DNA of 64,000 nucleotides from positions 930,001 through 994,000 of the forward strand of contig NC_088777.1 of the NCBI RefSeq assembly GCF_954871325.1, in the 5' to 3' direction. Positions within the stretch are counted from its first letter, which is position 1. The number at the start of each line of letters is the position of its first letter. The translations under genes and the position numbers were made by a program. The notes beneath the pieces are model-generated. The model saw only the letters and a program-made list of their open reading frames with translations. It searched no databases and was not told where the DNA came from. Positions 23,811 through 35,423 of the stretch are shown in pieces. The stretch comes from Gordionus sp. m RMFG-2023. Taxonomy: Eukaryota; Nematomorpha; Gordioida; Chordodea; Parachordodidae.

Positions 23811-24135
23811 TGTGGATATAGATTTTGTTTTAATCATTTAAATTTGAAATCTTTTATATAAACATTAAATTAACATTTTACCCATCACTCATCTTCGATT
23901 CATTCATTCTTTATATATGATATTAATCTAATATAAAATAAAACAATCATTTTTACAGTGTTAATCATCTTTCAGTCTCTCGCAATGTTAATAAATAAAG
24001 ATATCAAATAACTATTAAACAATAGTAAAATCAGTCCGTAAAGTAGTAATCTATTACTTTACGTTAAAATTAAGATTCCTTTTTTTTATATTATTAATAT
24101 AATTATTTATTGTTAAAAACGTGACATATTAACCA
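23811..24135 (-). repeat. 5' LTR of the gypsy-like fossil
   Basis: Partner of the LTR at 21271-21602, with the same landmark blocks in the same order and clear divergence from it, including small indels. Confidence 0.85.
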
Positions 24136-25132
24136 TAATAAAAATTCTAATCTTTAACTCGGACACCATCCTGAGATATAGCCATCTTTCTGATTTTACA
24201 TATCATAATAATTTATCTAAATTTGAATTTTATTATATATATCTCGATGACAGCCTTAAATATGATGCATAAAAATTAAGATATTGAAAGTTAGCTAACA
24301 AGAATTTTTAAATCAAATAATTGGTAACGAATTATTGTGATAACGTTGTTTTGTTTGATTTTATAAAAAGAAAATTTTACACACTTAATTCTCTTTTCTA
24401 TTTAAATATTTATTTGTTCCTTTTTTTAAAAAATTCTTTGAAACATAGATTTATATATAAATTTTTTAAAGTTTCAAAATCACAAAGGTTAGTTTTAGTT
24501 AGTATCGAATTCCTGCAATGTGGGTCTGGAACACATAATGCATCTGTACGTTTCATTAAAATTTTAAAGTAATTATAATTGATGGGAATTACCTTATTCA
24601 AAATTCAAAACAAAAAATTTTTTATTTAAAATGACAATTTATATTTTAAAATTATTGATAAATTTAAATAATTTTTATTTGCAATGATTTTAATCAAGTC
24701 AGACGCTGCATTTACTTTTTGGTAAGAAAGATTGATTATTATATTCACCCTAGTGGAGAGAAAAAATAACGGAAAGGAATAGAGATTATGATCGATAATA
24801 AATATTACAAATAATTTATGTATAAAATTTTTTTTTAGTAACAACATCCAAAAGGATCCAAATCCTATTTTTTAAAAAAAAAATGATTTTTGAATGTTCT
24901 CTATATTGACATCCTGTCTCTGTCGATTGACATGTTTACTTGTAATTATCTTTATTTAGTTCGCTGCAAAAAATATTATTCTCCTTATTTATTTTTCTTT
25001 TCACAAAAAATAAATTTATTTAATTTTATTATTTTTTTTTAAAAAAAATATAAAAAATTTTGTTTAAAATTAAAATAATAAAATTATAATTATTAATATA
25101 TTTTTTTTTAAAAAAAAAGATTCAAATTTCAG
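24136..25132. other. AT-rich region upstream of ovo
   Basis: No coding exon is convincing; frames at 24321-24847 overlap on opposite strands and lack motifs. Any ovo promoter or leader exons should lie here or further upstream, but I cannot place them. Confidence 0.4.
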
Positions 25133-25194
25133 CTGATGTTCCCATTGAACTGATAAACGGTGGTTACTGAATAAAGAATCCTTTATTGCAAAAT
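25133..25194 (+). other. Likely 5' UTR part of the first coding ovo exon
   Basis: A T-rich tract and TTCAAATTTCAG form a strong acceptor ending at 25132. The 62 bases to the ATG contain an in-frame TGA, so in this model they are untranslated and an upstream non-coding exon is implied. Confidence 0.45.
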
Positions 25195-27071
25195 ATGAAT
25201 GCCTCAAACCAAATTCCTTTGCCTTTACCTGCCGAAATTATACAGGAAAATCATTCTTACGGCACTTCAACATCATCTAGCCTTACGATTAAGAGCGAAT
25301 TCAATAGGAATAGTCGCCGATGGACTACTACCGATCATAATTTTAATATAACAACGTTAGACAGGGCTGCTGAAAAGGCGGGAAATGATGATTCGGGAAA
25401 TGGGAGGATTAAAGTCATAGCGTGTCAAGTGTGCGGCAAGCAGTTCGCTTACACGAGATCACTAAAGAGGCACCTCAAATGCCATTCGTTATTGAAGAGT
25501 TATCTCTGCACCTATTGCTGCAAAGGGTTCAACGTTAAATTCGATCTTAAGAGGCATACCCGTATCCATACAGGTTTGTTTTTTTTTTATATAATTTTTA
25601 AATGGCTAAAAAAAAAATAAATTAAGATTAATGCGTTTTTTTTTTTAGAAATCTAGGAATTCGATACTTCCATCCTCCATTTTCTAAAATTATAAACATT
25701 TTATTTCGGTATATCACGTTGACGCATGTCAAATCCTATCGTACTAATTTGTCATTTTTCTCTTATAACCCATAATTTAAACATCATATTGGTTAAAATT
25801 ATGTGTGTATATATTACCAGCCAGAAAAAGACGGGTTTAAACAAAATATCAAGTATTTTTTTGGTATGTCCGTGAACCAACTAAACATTCTCATCTTTGT
25901 ATGCTAGCCATGATGTATAAGTTATCCAATCACTTTTTTGAAGTGTTCAGTATATCCTCCATTCACATGGTAATTACATGGTTCGACCATTTTCTTCCTC
26001 TTTCTTCTATTATGTCCATTCTTTACTCTTGCAAGGACAGGACTAATGTTAGAATAAGTCATATATTCACATTTTCCCAAATTTCTCTTTAAAACTCATT
26101 TCCTTGCTATTATAATAGGTGTCAAGCCATACAAATGCCAGATGTGCGATAAAAGCTTCACTCAAAGGTGCAGTCTAGAAAGTCATAACAGGAAATTGCA
26201 CGGGCTACAAATGAAATACGGTTACAAAGAGAGGCGGGAGAAACTGTACGTTTGTGAGGAATGTGGCTTTACGTCAAATCGATTGGATCGCCGCATGGAA
26301 CACTTGAACAAATTTTGCGTTAAACGCCAAGAGAAACCTCTTCTAAATACCAATGACAACAACCTGATAACGGAGAAAACGGAGAATAAGGATAATGTTC
26401 TTAGCCAGAATTTGGTAGAAAAAGAAGAGAACTTTGATAAAACCGACAACTTTTTTCCGCGAAAGGCTTTGTCCATGAAATCAGTACCAATTAAGGAAGA
26501 ACCACGACAACCTTTTTCCGGAAGTAGTCACGATTTTACTAATGGCGGAAGCCATATGGAACCGTTACATTGTTACCATGGATTGGCAAAAAGATACTCC
26601 AAGAATGATAATGATAATAATGTTTGTTCGCCTTGCGAGGATTCAAACTATTCCACATTTTCGGAGCTTTCGGCGATTTCTCTTGAAACTACCTCACGCG
26701 AAAAAAAGATTAACAAGAACGAGATCCGACATATTTTAAAGAAACCAGTGGAAAATAGGAATTTCTATAGCGATAAACCTAGCGGCAATACTATTTATCC
26801 TTATAATTTTTCTAAATTACCTCAAACATACGACGATTGCTCAAACAGTTTAGAAGCTTTCATAATGAGATGCCAAAGAGCTTTGATGCCGTACTACTGC
26901 AATCCTAACAACCTCAATTTTAAAGAAGTGGAATCGATGAGGGAGCTCGAAGCCATATCACTTATTTACTATTTTTATTACGCCAATGGGTTCCCCAACC
27001 AATCCACTTACAATCGCAATTTACCTCCAACTCTGCCACCATTAATGCATTCCCATATCAAGGATCATTAA
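25195..27071 (+). CDS. ovo: OVO/shavenbaby (OVOL) C2H2 zinc-finger transcription factor, two exons
   Basis: The coding sequence is exon 25195-25573 joined to 26119-27071, with a 545-base phase-1 intron. The donor is CATACAG then GTTTGT and the acceptor is TATTATAATAG. The 443-residue product is a nuclear DNA-binding protein; the family controls epidermal and germline differentiation. Four fingers show the OVO signature: finger 1 (77-97, CQVCGKQF...RHLKCH), finger 2 (105-125, YLCTYCCKGF...FDLKRHTRIH), finger 3 (133-154, SFTQRCSLESH) and finger 4 (172-193), preceded by the diagnostic GYKERREKLYVCEECG. The intron falls after HTG, before VKPYKC. Oddities: the last zinc ligand of finger 4 is Cys193 (C2HC) instead of His. 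Only 76 residues precede the fingers, and a 250-residue Asn/Ser/Lys-rich tail follows them, whereas Drosophila OVO carries its fingers near the C-terminus. The ATG at 25195 follows an in-frame TGA at 25168 and a good acceptor at 25132, so this is a short isoform; longer ones could use upstream exons. Confidence 0.9.
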
Positions 27072-27605
27072 AAAAATAATATGCTAATAACTTTTAGAAT
27101 TTAAAATCTTCTGTTTAAAATAATAATAAGAATAATAAGTGGCTATATGGCTATATTTTGGTATTTTTAACAAATCATAGATTTTCTTAGTAGTTCATAC
27201 AAAGAAGATTAATATTAAAATTATTTATAATTGATTAATATAAATTTAAAAAATATCTTATTCAATATATCTTTTTATAATGGATTAATAATGATAAAAA
27301 CAAATTTTTTAACCAAATAAGTCAAGTTAATGTTAAAACCAAAAGATTTTTTTTTTTTTATAAATTTATTATAAAATATATATATCCTCTAGAAAAATTA
27401 TTTTTCACAAAATATACAAATTTAAAATTTTTTAAAACATTCGGTGCAATAGTTAACTAATTTTTCTTATATTTAATTGTGATTTTATACTTTTATAATC
27501 ATATATTGTATCTACAAATTTTGATAGAAAATATTATTTTTTTTTTCAAACAATTTTTATAATCTTTTTATAGTTTGTAATTCATTTTATTATTATTATT
27601 TTTTA

Positions 27606-27611
27606 AATAAA
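27606..27611 (+). terminator. Candidate ovo poly(A) signal
   Basis: AATAAA lies about 535 bases past the ovo stop. Other A/T-rich variants are closer, so the true cleavage site is uncertain. Confidence 0.25.
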
Positions 27612-28691
27612 ATCACGTGATTTATTAACCGAAACCTTTATTATTTATTGAACTTTACGACCCAACCGTCAAATAAATTTTGTCACCTAAACAAGTAGAA
27701 CAGGTTTAAATCGGTTGTTATTCCAGCTGTTTAAAGATTAGCGTCAATCAATTTCGATTAGTCAGCAGTCATAATTTTATCTAATCTCCTAATTGACGGT
27801 GACATGCGTGATCATATATTCCACTAAGGACTTAGGGCATGGGATGAGAGAATCTACAAGAATTGATATAGCGCGGGTCTTTTAAAGGGTTTTATTTTGT
27901 CGGAATTTTATTCCAGCATTATGTGAATGGTATTTGGAACCCTGCAAGTTGACCCCAAAACTCTAACCTAAAATTTAAAAACAAAATGGTGTCAGGCCAG
28001 GGATTTTAAAAAAAATTAATTTGAACTTATAATTTAAAATATCCATGACTAGAGGATGATTTTAAAAATTTTGAGCTCAGCTTGATCCTAAAAAAAAATA
28101 TTACATTTTTTCAGGGTATAAATAATTATGTACCATTTGAACTTTTAGGCAACAAAATTTTTTTTTAGCAAAAATTGTTTGAAATAAATTGGGATCTTTT
28201 AAAATTTTAAATTTTTAAAAAATAGCAGGCTAGCCAATAATGATCCTAACTTTAAAGATTCTAACGAACAACATTACTTACCACTACTATTCGATTCATA
28301 TTTTACGAAGAATATGAATAAAGGTTCACTTCGAATTATTTTGTTTCGTCTAATTTATAACGAAATTTTTTGTACGATTTGAATTATTTCCCCCAAATTT
28401 CCTAAAATTATAATTCGATATTATTTGTAACGATCTCCTAATTTTTTTTTATTATTAAATCCAAAATATTCCTTTAAAAAAATGGAAAAGAATTGAATTA
28501 TGGAATAGATTATTCGAGAAATCAAATTACGGTTTTAATATTAGTAGAGATATAGGAACGTATAAAAAAAATCAATTTTTCGAGCGGAGTTCATTGGCAG
28601 GTGAAGATGTCCAAAAAATCTAGTTTTTTTAATACCCCCTCCCCAAAAAAAAAATTTTTATAGCCGGAAAGTTTTATTTTTCGGTATCCCT
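27612..28691. other. Spacer downstream of ovo
   Basis: No gene is recognised. 27640-27960 is somewhat less AT-rich (CGACCCAACCGTC, TTGACGGTGACATGCGTG) but has no supported frame. Confidence 0.4.
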
Positions 28692-29286
28692 AAGTTGGCG
28701 TCAATGTGTTATTTTTACAACTTTTAAATCATTTTTTGAGCGCGTTTTTTTTAAATTTAAAAATCGGGGTTTTCCGGAAATGAATTCTATCATGTTTGGA
28801 ATAACCATCTTATGAATTGTGGACAATTTGGCCGTTAACATTTGAGTCATTTATAAATTATATTTAAAAAAAATATACGAAGAATTTAATATAAATTTAT
28901 ATTAAGTTTTTAAAGGTTCACTGAAAAAATTGCCCAAAATTCATAGGATAGGTAGTATTCCAAATATGATAGATTCCATTTCCGATAAAAATTCAAAATT
29001 TTAAATTTAAAAAAAAAAATGGGCTAAAAAAAGGAATTTCATATTTCCGGAAAAAAACACGATGACGCTAAATAGTGTTGTTAAACGGCTGGTTCGTTTA
29101 GAGCCGATTTTTTAATAACGGCTATCTCAATATTCGATCCAGAAGAATCTTACGCAAGCCTAAAGATTTTCGCTCATAGAAGGAACAAAGGTCGAGACAT
29201 ATATCATCGAAATCTCGAAGCTTAGCCAATATTATTCTGGCTACGATATTGAGTTGCCAGCCGTTTAACAACACTAACGCTAAACA
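28692..29286. mobile_element. TGTTAGCG palindromic MITE split by a hAT MITE
   Basis: The left arm (GGCGTCAATGTGTTATTTTT, TTTTCCGGAAATGAATTC, TTTGGAATAACCATC) and the right arm (CATTTCCGATAAAAATTC, CACGATGACGCTAA) match the copy at 6149. Its last bases are interrupted at 29072 by the element at 29073-29276 and resume as ACGCTAAACATATATA. The palindromic element is thus the older of the two. Confidence 0.75.
29073..29276. mobile_element. hAT-like MITE, reference copy with 8-bp target duplication
   Basis: The element is 204 bp. It begins TAGTGTTGTTAAACGGC and ends GCCGTTTAACAACACTA, an exact terminal inverted repeat of 17 bases. It is flanked by perfect 8-bp repeats ACGCTAAA (29065-29072 and 29277-29284). 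An 8-bp duplication with a TAGTGTTG-type terminus is diagnostic of the hAT superfamily. It has no coding capacity and needs a transposase from elsewhere. At least ten more or less damaged relatives lie in this window. Confidence 0.88.
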
Positions 29287-30951
29287 TATATAATATTACC
29301 ATAAAATCAAATTAAACCTAAAGGGGGGAAAAAAATGTAATAATTTTATATAATATTTTTTTTTGAAAAAACAAATGAATTTATAATTGAAAATTGCGAT
29401 TATTGATTTAGGCTCAAACTCTCTTAAATATAATCCTGAAATTGATACTTTAATGAAATCCATAATAAAAACTATAAATTCAATTTATTTAGATTAGAAA
29501 ACATTAGAATTTAATATTTTTTTTTTACCCTATAGAAAATTAGATATCGATTGTTCATAAAAAAAAAGGTAATATTTTAGTAAAATGAAATGGCACTTAA
29601 AAAAGAATAGATTATTATTTTCTTTTTTATATCAATATTAACCCAGGGAAAAAAAAATTTCGATAAGATAATATTAGATATTAGATATTTGTGTTATGTA
29701 TTTTTGAATAAAATATTTTTCTTAAATTTATTACCAGTAAATATTATTTTAAATTTTTTTTAGATTTTAACCGGAAATATATTTCGATATATGTGTAAAG
29801 AGCACTACACGTCATACAAACCCTATAATTTTAGATAATATTTGGATAAGTCGTTTGTTTTATTTTTTTTATATATATTATATTATAGATAAAAAATCTA
29901 TAATAAAAAATTGTTACAAATTTAAGAATCGTTTCAAAAAGTTTACAACATAATTATTCTAAAATTTCGTGGAATTGTGAAATTTTAAATCGGATATTTT
30001 TATTTTTATAAAAAAAAATATTTGAAAAATAAATTTCGATTAAAATGGATTTAAAGAGAGATTTGGCACCACAAGTGATTCCAAAAAATAAATACTGTTT
30101 TTTAAAAAATAAGAATTTTGATAATCAATTTCTAAAATCCAAATATTATTATTTTTTAAATATTTTTTCGATAATTGATGAATTATCAAAGGGAATGATG
30201 TCATGTCAAATAACCGGGGAAATTTGATAAATATGGTTAAAGGAATCAATTTGACAAATGCTAAATTAGAATATTTTATCTGTAGTCAGAGTCAGACCTT
30301 TCATTCACAAATATAGTCGTGCTAAATATCAAAGCGTTAGAAGCCTATTGTGGAACGGTATAAGATAAAATGTGAGTTTTAAATTAAAAAAAGACAGAAT
30401 CATAAAATTATGGTAGGAATTGATTTATTAAAATAAAAAAATGCATAAATTGTCTCGTAAAAACCATAAGAAATCTAAAATGATTAGATAGGAAACGAAA
30501 GGACGAAATGTTGGGAATAATTAAATATACCGTGATGTCTAACATCTATAAGTGATAAAAGATGATTGTTGCTTTATATGACTAGGGATGACAGCTGACT
30601 ATAAACGCTAGAAAGACATGGTTAATTGATTGCAATATCGTGAACATCAGCGATTGGCAACCCGGGTTGGAACGGGGCATAAAGGAGAATGATTTGAAAT
30701 AATTCGGGTAGGGTTAGAAAAAATAAAATAAAATCGGTTGAAATAAAAATATATAATAAATCCTTTAAAATTCCTTCCTCCTCAAACATTCCATATCTTC
30801 TTTGAAGCAGCCAGTTACGAAATACACACAAATTTATGTAAAATGCAAAATTTTAAAAATTAGGGCTAGCTAAAATTCGGGTAAAATTACAAAAGTTTTC
30901 ACCAGATCTATGATTCCGGTAAAAATATTAGGTAGATTATAAATGTATTAG
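29287..30951. other. AT-rich spacer
   Basis: Overlapping opposite-strand frames at 30040-30249 and a 69-codon minus frame at 30622-30831 lack motifs and are not accepted. The sequence CAGCGATTGGCAACCCGGG at about 30648 resembles a hAT terminus, but no partner was found. Confidence 0.4.
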
Positions 30952-31149
30952 TAGTGTTAAATGGCTTCAATTTAACCAATTTTGCATCAAGATTTTTAGC
31001 CCAAAATAATATTACGCAAGCTTCCAGATATTGATTATAGATATCCAAACCTTTCTACCATCTATGTACAAATATCTAGGAGCCCTAATATTTTTAGGCT
31101 AAAATATAGTGTTAGCAGTTTTTAAAAAATCGAGCAATTTAACAACACA
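30952..31149. mobile_element. hAT-like MITE, diverged copy
   Basis: TAGTGTTAAATGGC at the left and ATTTAACAACACA at the right, with AATATTACGCAAGC and AGGCTAAAATATAG inside, match the family. Confidence 0.6.
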
Positions 31150-31903
31150 TTAATATTTATGGCTAGTCTAAAAAATACATCAATTTTTTAAAAAATTGAT
31201 TTATTAATTTGATATTATTATTTCGGTTACTTAAAATTTTTCCCCTAAATAAAAATTAGGTATTGACGTAAAGAGGAAATAATTTAATCTATTACAGACA
31301 CATTTTTATAATCATTTTCTTAAATATTTTTAAAAATAAAACATTTTTTGATTGATTTAAAAAATGGGATTAAAATTGGGGTATAAGTGAAATAAATAAT
31401 TATATTTGAGTAGACCAGCCACCCCCTACCTCCCTTTTTTCCTGTCTTTACTACACTTATCTTAAAAACATCAATCAATCAATATTCTTTTTTTTGAGAG
31501 TAAGTAGGGCAAAAGCTATTATGTTACTACAATTGTACTTTTTTAAAAGATAAATAATGAAAATTTGTAAATTATTTATATATATTCAAATATCACTCAA
31601 TACATTATAAAAAACCAGATTTAATATGCTGAAAAATTATTTTATTATATTGATCTTGAGTGGAAACAGCTAATTATTTAAAGCTGTTAAGTGATCTATG
31701 GAATGGATCTATGTGTTATGTAAAAAAAAAATTCATTTCAATATTTAGCTCAGCATTCATTGATGAATGAATAATATCCATAACACTGTAAAAGTCCGAA
31801 TTTATATATAATAAATATTAATTAAAATATTAAAATGGAAAAATTAATATTTACGTGCTTATGAAAAGTTTATCTTAACTATAAAAATAGAGGTTATTAT
31901 TGG

Positions 31904-32021
31904 GATTATAAATTTAATCATGATATTGTTGTTTGTAATGTTACAGAGGTATCGAAACTTTATAAATTTAATCATGATATTGTTGTTTGTAATGTTACAG
32001 AGGTATCGAAACTTTATAAAT
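31904..32021. repeat. 54-bp tandem duplication
   Basis: A 54-base unit (TCATGATATTGTTGTTTG ... GGTATCGAAACTTTATAAAT) is repeated twice with no visible difference, so the duplication is recent. An 81-codon frame at 31920-32165 arises from it and repeats MILLFVMLQRYRNFIN; I do not accept it as a gene. Confidence 0.9.
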
Positions 32022-32151
32022 TTCAGAATGATAAGTTTTAATGATTGCGATAGTTTGATTTCTATTCGAAATTATAAAAAACATATAAAATGCTCTACCA
32101 CCGCGTACCATTATTCATTTTCTATTAATTTTCATAGTATATTTGATCTTA

Positions 32152-32278
32152 CACCGCATTCATAGTCAGCGCAAATTTGTGGCTGAGTATACAAAGTATC
32201 ATATGAATATAAATTCACAGTCATTTTTGTACTTACTACTACGCCAATTTGCCCTAACTCTGAATTCATGGTTAGGGG
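32152..32278. mobile_element. Possible small inverted-repeat element
   Basis: ACCGCATTCATAGTCAGCGC at the left and GCCCTAACTCTGAATTCATG at the right are imperfect inverted copies with a GCAAATTTG/CCAATTTGC core. The left end shares GCATTCATAG with the MITE at 44477. Weak. Confidence 0.3.
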
Positions 32279-32937
32279 AACTTTTTAGATTTTGATATTT
32301 TTTTAAATTTGACAAAATTATTACTTTTTTTTTGTACAAAGTAACCCAATTTTGATTTTAAATCGTCAAAAAAATAAAAATAAAATTGCATTATAATATT
32401 TTTTTTAAACCTAACTGAAACTTATGTTAATAATATTTTTATACATTCATTCATTTATTATCACATGTGAATTAATGGCCCATTTTTCGAGTGCATACAA
32501 AATTAAATGCACTCTAAGAGTATTAAAATATTTGCGCGTTTGAATTCATATTTATAAAATTCAAGATAAAAAGTTTTCCTAAATGGCATCCTGACTTTTT
32601 TTGCGGATTGATATATCGCAAAAAGTAATTAATGGTATTTAAATAAATTTTATGTTTTATCTTTACTTTTCATCAAATATCTTAAAATTGTCAATTTTTT
32701 AATTAAAAAGACTGAAACAAATTGTATTAATTTTTTTTAAGGCATAGAAATAGAATAAAATAGATGTTGAGAAAATAAAGTTTCAAGAATTAATATATAA
32801 GAGAATGAATACTTTTCATAGTGTAAGATGATAAATCCATTGTACTTAGTTTAGTCAATATTGAATATTATTTCCAATAGTAAATATTTTATAATTACTT
32901 CTATTTTATTTATCAGAATATGTAATAAATATTGTTT

Positions 32938-33150
32938 GAATACTTTTATAACATTTAGTTATAAAATACTTATATAACATTTTAGTTATAAAATACTTAT
33001 ATAACATTTTAGTTATAAAATACTTTTATAACATTTAAGTTATAAAATACTTTTATAACACTTAAGTTATAAAATACTTTTATAACTTTTAAGTTAATAG
33101 TTATAGCAATTAATAAAATACTTTATAACATTTATAGTTATAACAATTAC
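32938..33150. repeat. About 27-bp tandem repeat array
   Basis: Some six to seven units of ATAAAATACTTTTATAACAT followed by a TTWAGTT stretch, with small length changes between units. It is itself nearly palindromic (AGTTATAAA/TTTATAACT). Confidence 0.85.
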
Positions 33151-34747
33151 ATAAATAACAATTTGATGAGCCTATTAAAAGGTAAATATCTAAAATAAGA
33201 TATAATGTTCATTTGCTTTCTTATCCAGTAAATAACATAAAAAGATTTAATACTAGTATTGTATTTTATCTAATAAATAAATAATAATCCTATAAATAAT
33301 AGATTTCAAATAAAAGAAATCTTTGTAAATGATAATATTATCTTATATAAAAGAGTAAGTTAGAATTGTCTATATAAATAAAGTTTCAATTCTGTTATTT
33401 TAATGTTTAAAAATGATATTGGATGAAATTTTCTTAGCAATTTTTCTCAGTTAAGTTTAAACCAATATTAAGTCATTTTATTCTAAGACTAATGAATTCG
33501 ATTTAGGCTAAACTCATTGTTGATTTTAATTAGCATATATATGCTTCGATATAAATATATTTTAAATAATTTGGGCTGAATTTCCGGTTCGCATCTAATG
33601 TCAAATTTCAGAAGAGGGCTAAAATACTCGTACACTTCATTAAATTACCTTTTTTTTGATTGACATCTCCCATATTTTATGAATTTTATTAAATTCGGTT
33701 GGAGGAGATTAAAGGTGATGTCTGGAACTGGATTTCATTTTTTTAGAAGTTTGAGTTTAATGATGTGAAATAGCTCGAAGGTTAACAGCTGATCTCGCAA
33801 ACGAATTTACGTCAATTACCTAATTTTGATTTTTAAATAAAGTAGAAATTAGCCCAAAGTCAAACTTATAATAGAAATTTTAACAAGCTTACTAATAATT
33901 GTGATCTATATTTCTTAATATTAGATGATCAAATTTAAATAACTTAAAAGGATAAGGTAATGTATTTAATGTTATATCTATTCATTCTTTATCAATAAAG
34001 AAAATACACAGATTCTAAAGCTTATGTGGAATATTATATATCAATATCTTAAAAGTTACATTATAATATATTACATAGTTGTTATCCATACACATATAGG
34101 GATACAGAATTGATTTACTGCATTCATAAGATGGTAAAAGTTTGAATATTTTGCAAAACCATTGACTACTTTAAAAAGTTATGTGGTTTTTTTTAATAGT
34201 CTGGGAAAATTTTTAAAAGTTTTGGGACCTAACTTAAAGGGCTTTATAGAATTTTTACAAATAATTTAGTTAAAACATTTACAATAAAAATCTTTAATCT
34301 ATTCTTGTATAAAGAAATAAGCTTAGCAGATGTTCACAACAGTATGACAACAAATTTTATATCAATCTTTAAATAAGTGTTTAGACAATCATTATAATGT
34401 TTGAGCCTGGATTGTTAGATTTTTATAAAAAAAATTAGAGTATTTTCATCTGAACAAATGTTTTTTTATATATAAAAATTGTAATATTTTTTATGTAATT
34501 TTTAGAATGCAAAACAAAGAAACCATACATGATATATTGAACTACATATTGAAAACAGGAAACAAATCTACAGAGAATAATATGATATATCTAAACTCAA
34601 GAATTATAATTATTTTATTAAATAATATTTTTTATTGATAACATTATAATTAGACTATGTTATATAAAATTAATCATAATAATTAGAATATATAGTCCTA
34701 TATATACATTATATAGTTGTATATGTACATGTTGCAATATATCACTC
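33151..34747. other. AT-rich spacer
   Basis: No gene supported. Confidence 0.4.
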
Positions 34748-34753
34748 TTTATT
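34748..34753 (-). terminator. Poly(A) signal for the minus-strand candidate gene
   Basis: AATAAA on the minus strand, 18 bases after the TGA of the terminal exon. Confidence 0.4.
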
Positions 34754-34771
34754 GATTCATTTTGGGTATTT

Positions 34772-35213
34772 TCAATTATGTGACAAACATCGCATCATAC
34801 AATTTGGAATTGCTAATGTTAAATCAATAGTTTCTGACATTTCTTTCTCTACAAGATACTCTCCCTCAGCTTCATTAAGTTGAGATAATACCTCTTGTTC
34901 TTGCAACAGATCAGCATGTTTTCTAATATTTCCACCCTAAGTATCAACAATATATGAATAATAAAACTTACTGTCTTAATAATTTCCTTATACCTCTGAA
35001 TAATTCTTCTTCTATACCAAAACTGCCATTTTTTATATATCCTGTAATTTTCCTATTTTATTATGGACATCTGATTTCACCAAATTTGTTTTTGCCATCT
35101 CCCAAGGCAACAGAATCTGTTTTGGGCACATAAAATTTTATAACTAAATAAAGATCTTTCCTTACTTCTTCAAAAATAAAGTCAGTTATCAGATCAGAAC
35201 TTAATTTAACCAT
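34772..35213 (-). CDS. Candidate short-intron gene, multi-exon, unidentified
   Basis: From a good ATG context (TTTCCATGG, ATG at 35213) the minus strand reads MVKLSSDLITDFIFEE to a GTAAGG donor at 35165. Downstream frames, all joinable in phase 0, are ILLPWEMAKTNL; ENYRIYKKWQFWYRRR plus IIQRYKEIIKT (ending at a GTAAGT donor, exon end 34972); and, after a 35-base intron with a GATACTTAG acceptor, a terminal exon 34936-34772 reading GGNIRKHADLLQEQEVL then SQLNEAEGEYLVEKEM and on to a TGA. A poly(A) signal AATAAA follows at 34753-34748. Implied introns would be about 49, 28 and 35 bases, which is very short; the 28-base one is doubtful and could instead mark a frameshift in a decayed gene. The last exon is the best supported part. 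I do not recognise the family. Confidence 0.38.
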
Positions 35214-35423
35214 GGAAATCATAAAATAATTACAAATCTTTTTATTTAATTAGTTATAAATTTAGGTTTGTTTAAATTTCCCACCAATAATTAATATTCC
35301 AATGAAAACTTCCACAAATAATTATCAACATTCTAATGATATCTTCCTCAAATAACAATTTGTTTAATTTTTTTTAATGACCACAAATGCTGGCTAATAT
35401 ATTAAATATTTTAAAATAAATAT

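Larger units (their letters stand above)
21271..24135 (-). mobile_element. Broken Ty3/gypsy-like LTR retrotransposon (fossil)
   Basis: Two related terminal repeats of about 330 bp lie at 21271-21602 and 23811-24135. On the minus strand they begin TGTTAAT and end TATATCCACA. A purine-rich tract (GGAGGGTGAAA) precedes the 3' LTR. Inside, in minus-strand order, are gag-like coding (about 23473-22864), a retropepsin-like segment (about 22487-22287) and the start of a reverse transcriptase (about 22148-21963, with WASPLTPVFKRD and RVCADLKD typical of gypsy-type RT). The element is broken, with several breaks. The LTRs differ by many substitutions and indels, so the insertion is old. It lies 1 kb upstream of ovo. 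Confidence 0.85.

Noticed and set aside
24321-24847. Overlapping frames on both strands upstream of ovo
   Set aside because: Opposite-strand overlap, AT-driven composition and no link in frame to ovo.
26222-26476. Minus-strand frame within the second ovo exon
   Set aside because: Shadow of the ovo coding frame, which has clear zinc fingers on the other strand.
26542-26739. Plus-strand alternative frame within ovo
   Set aside because: Shadow of the ovo frame; no motif.
30622-30831. 69-codon minus frame NWLLQRRYGMFEEEGILKDL
   Set aside because: Looks protein-like at its start, but no start context, splice site or family could be supported.
31920-32165. 81-codon plus frame with repeated MILLFVMLQRYRNFIN
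   Set aside because: Created by the 54-bp tandem duplication; no domain.
32938-33150. CRISPR array
   Set aside because: Units are contiguous without spacers, in a eukaryotic context; a plain tandem repeat.
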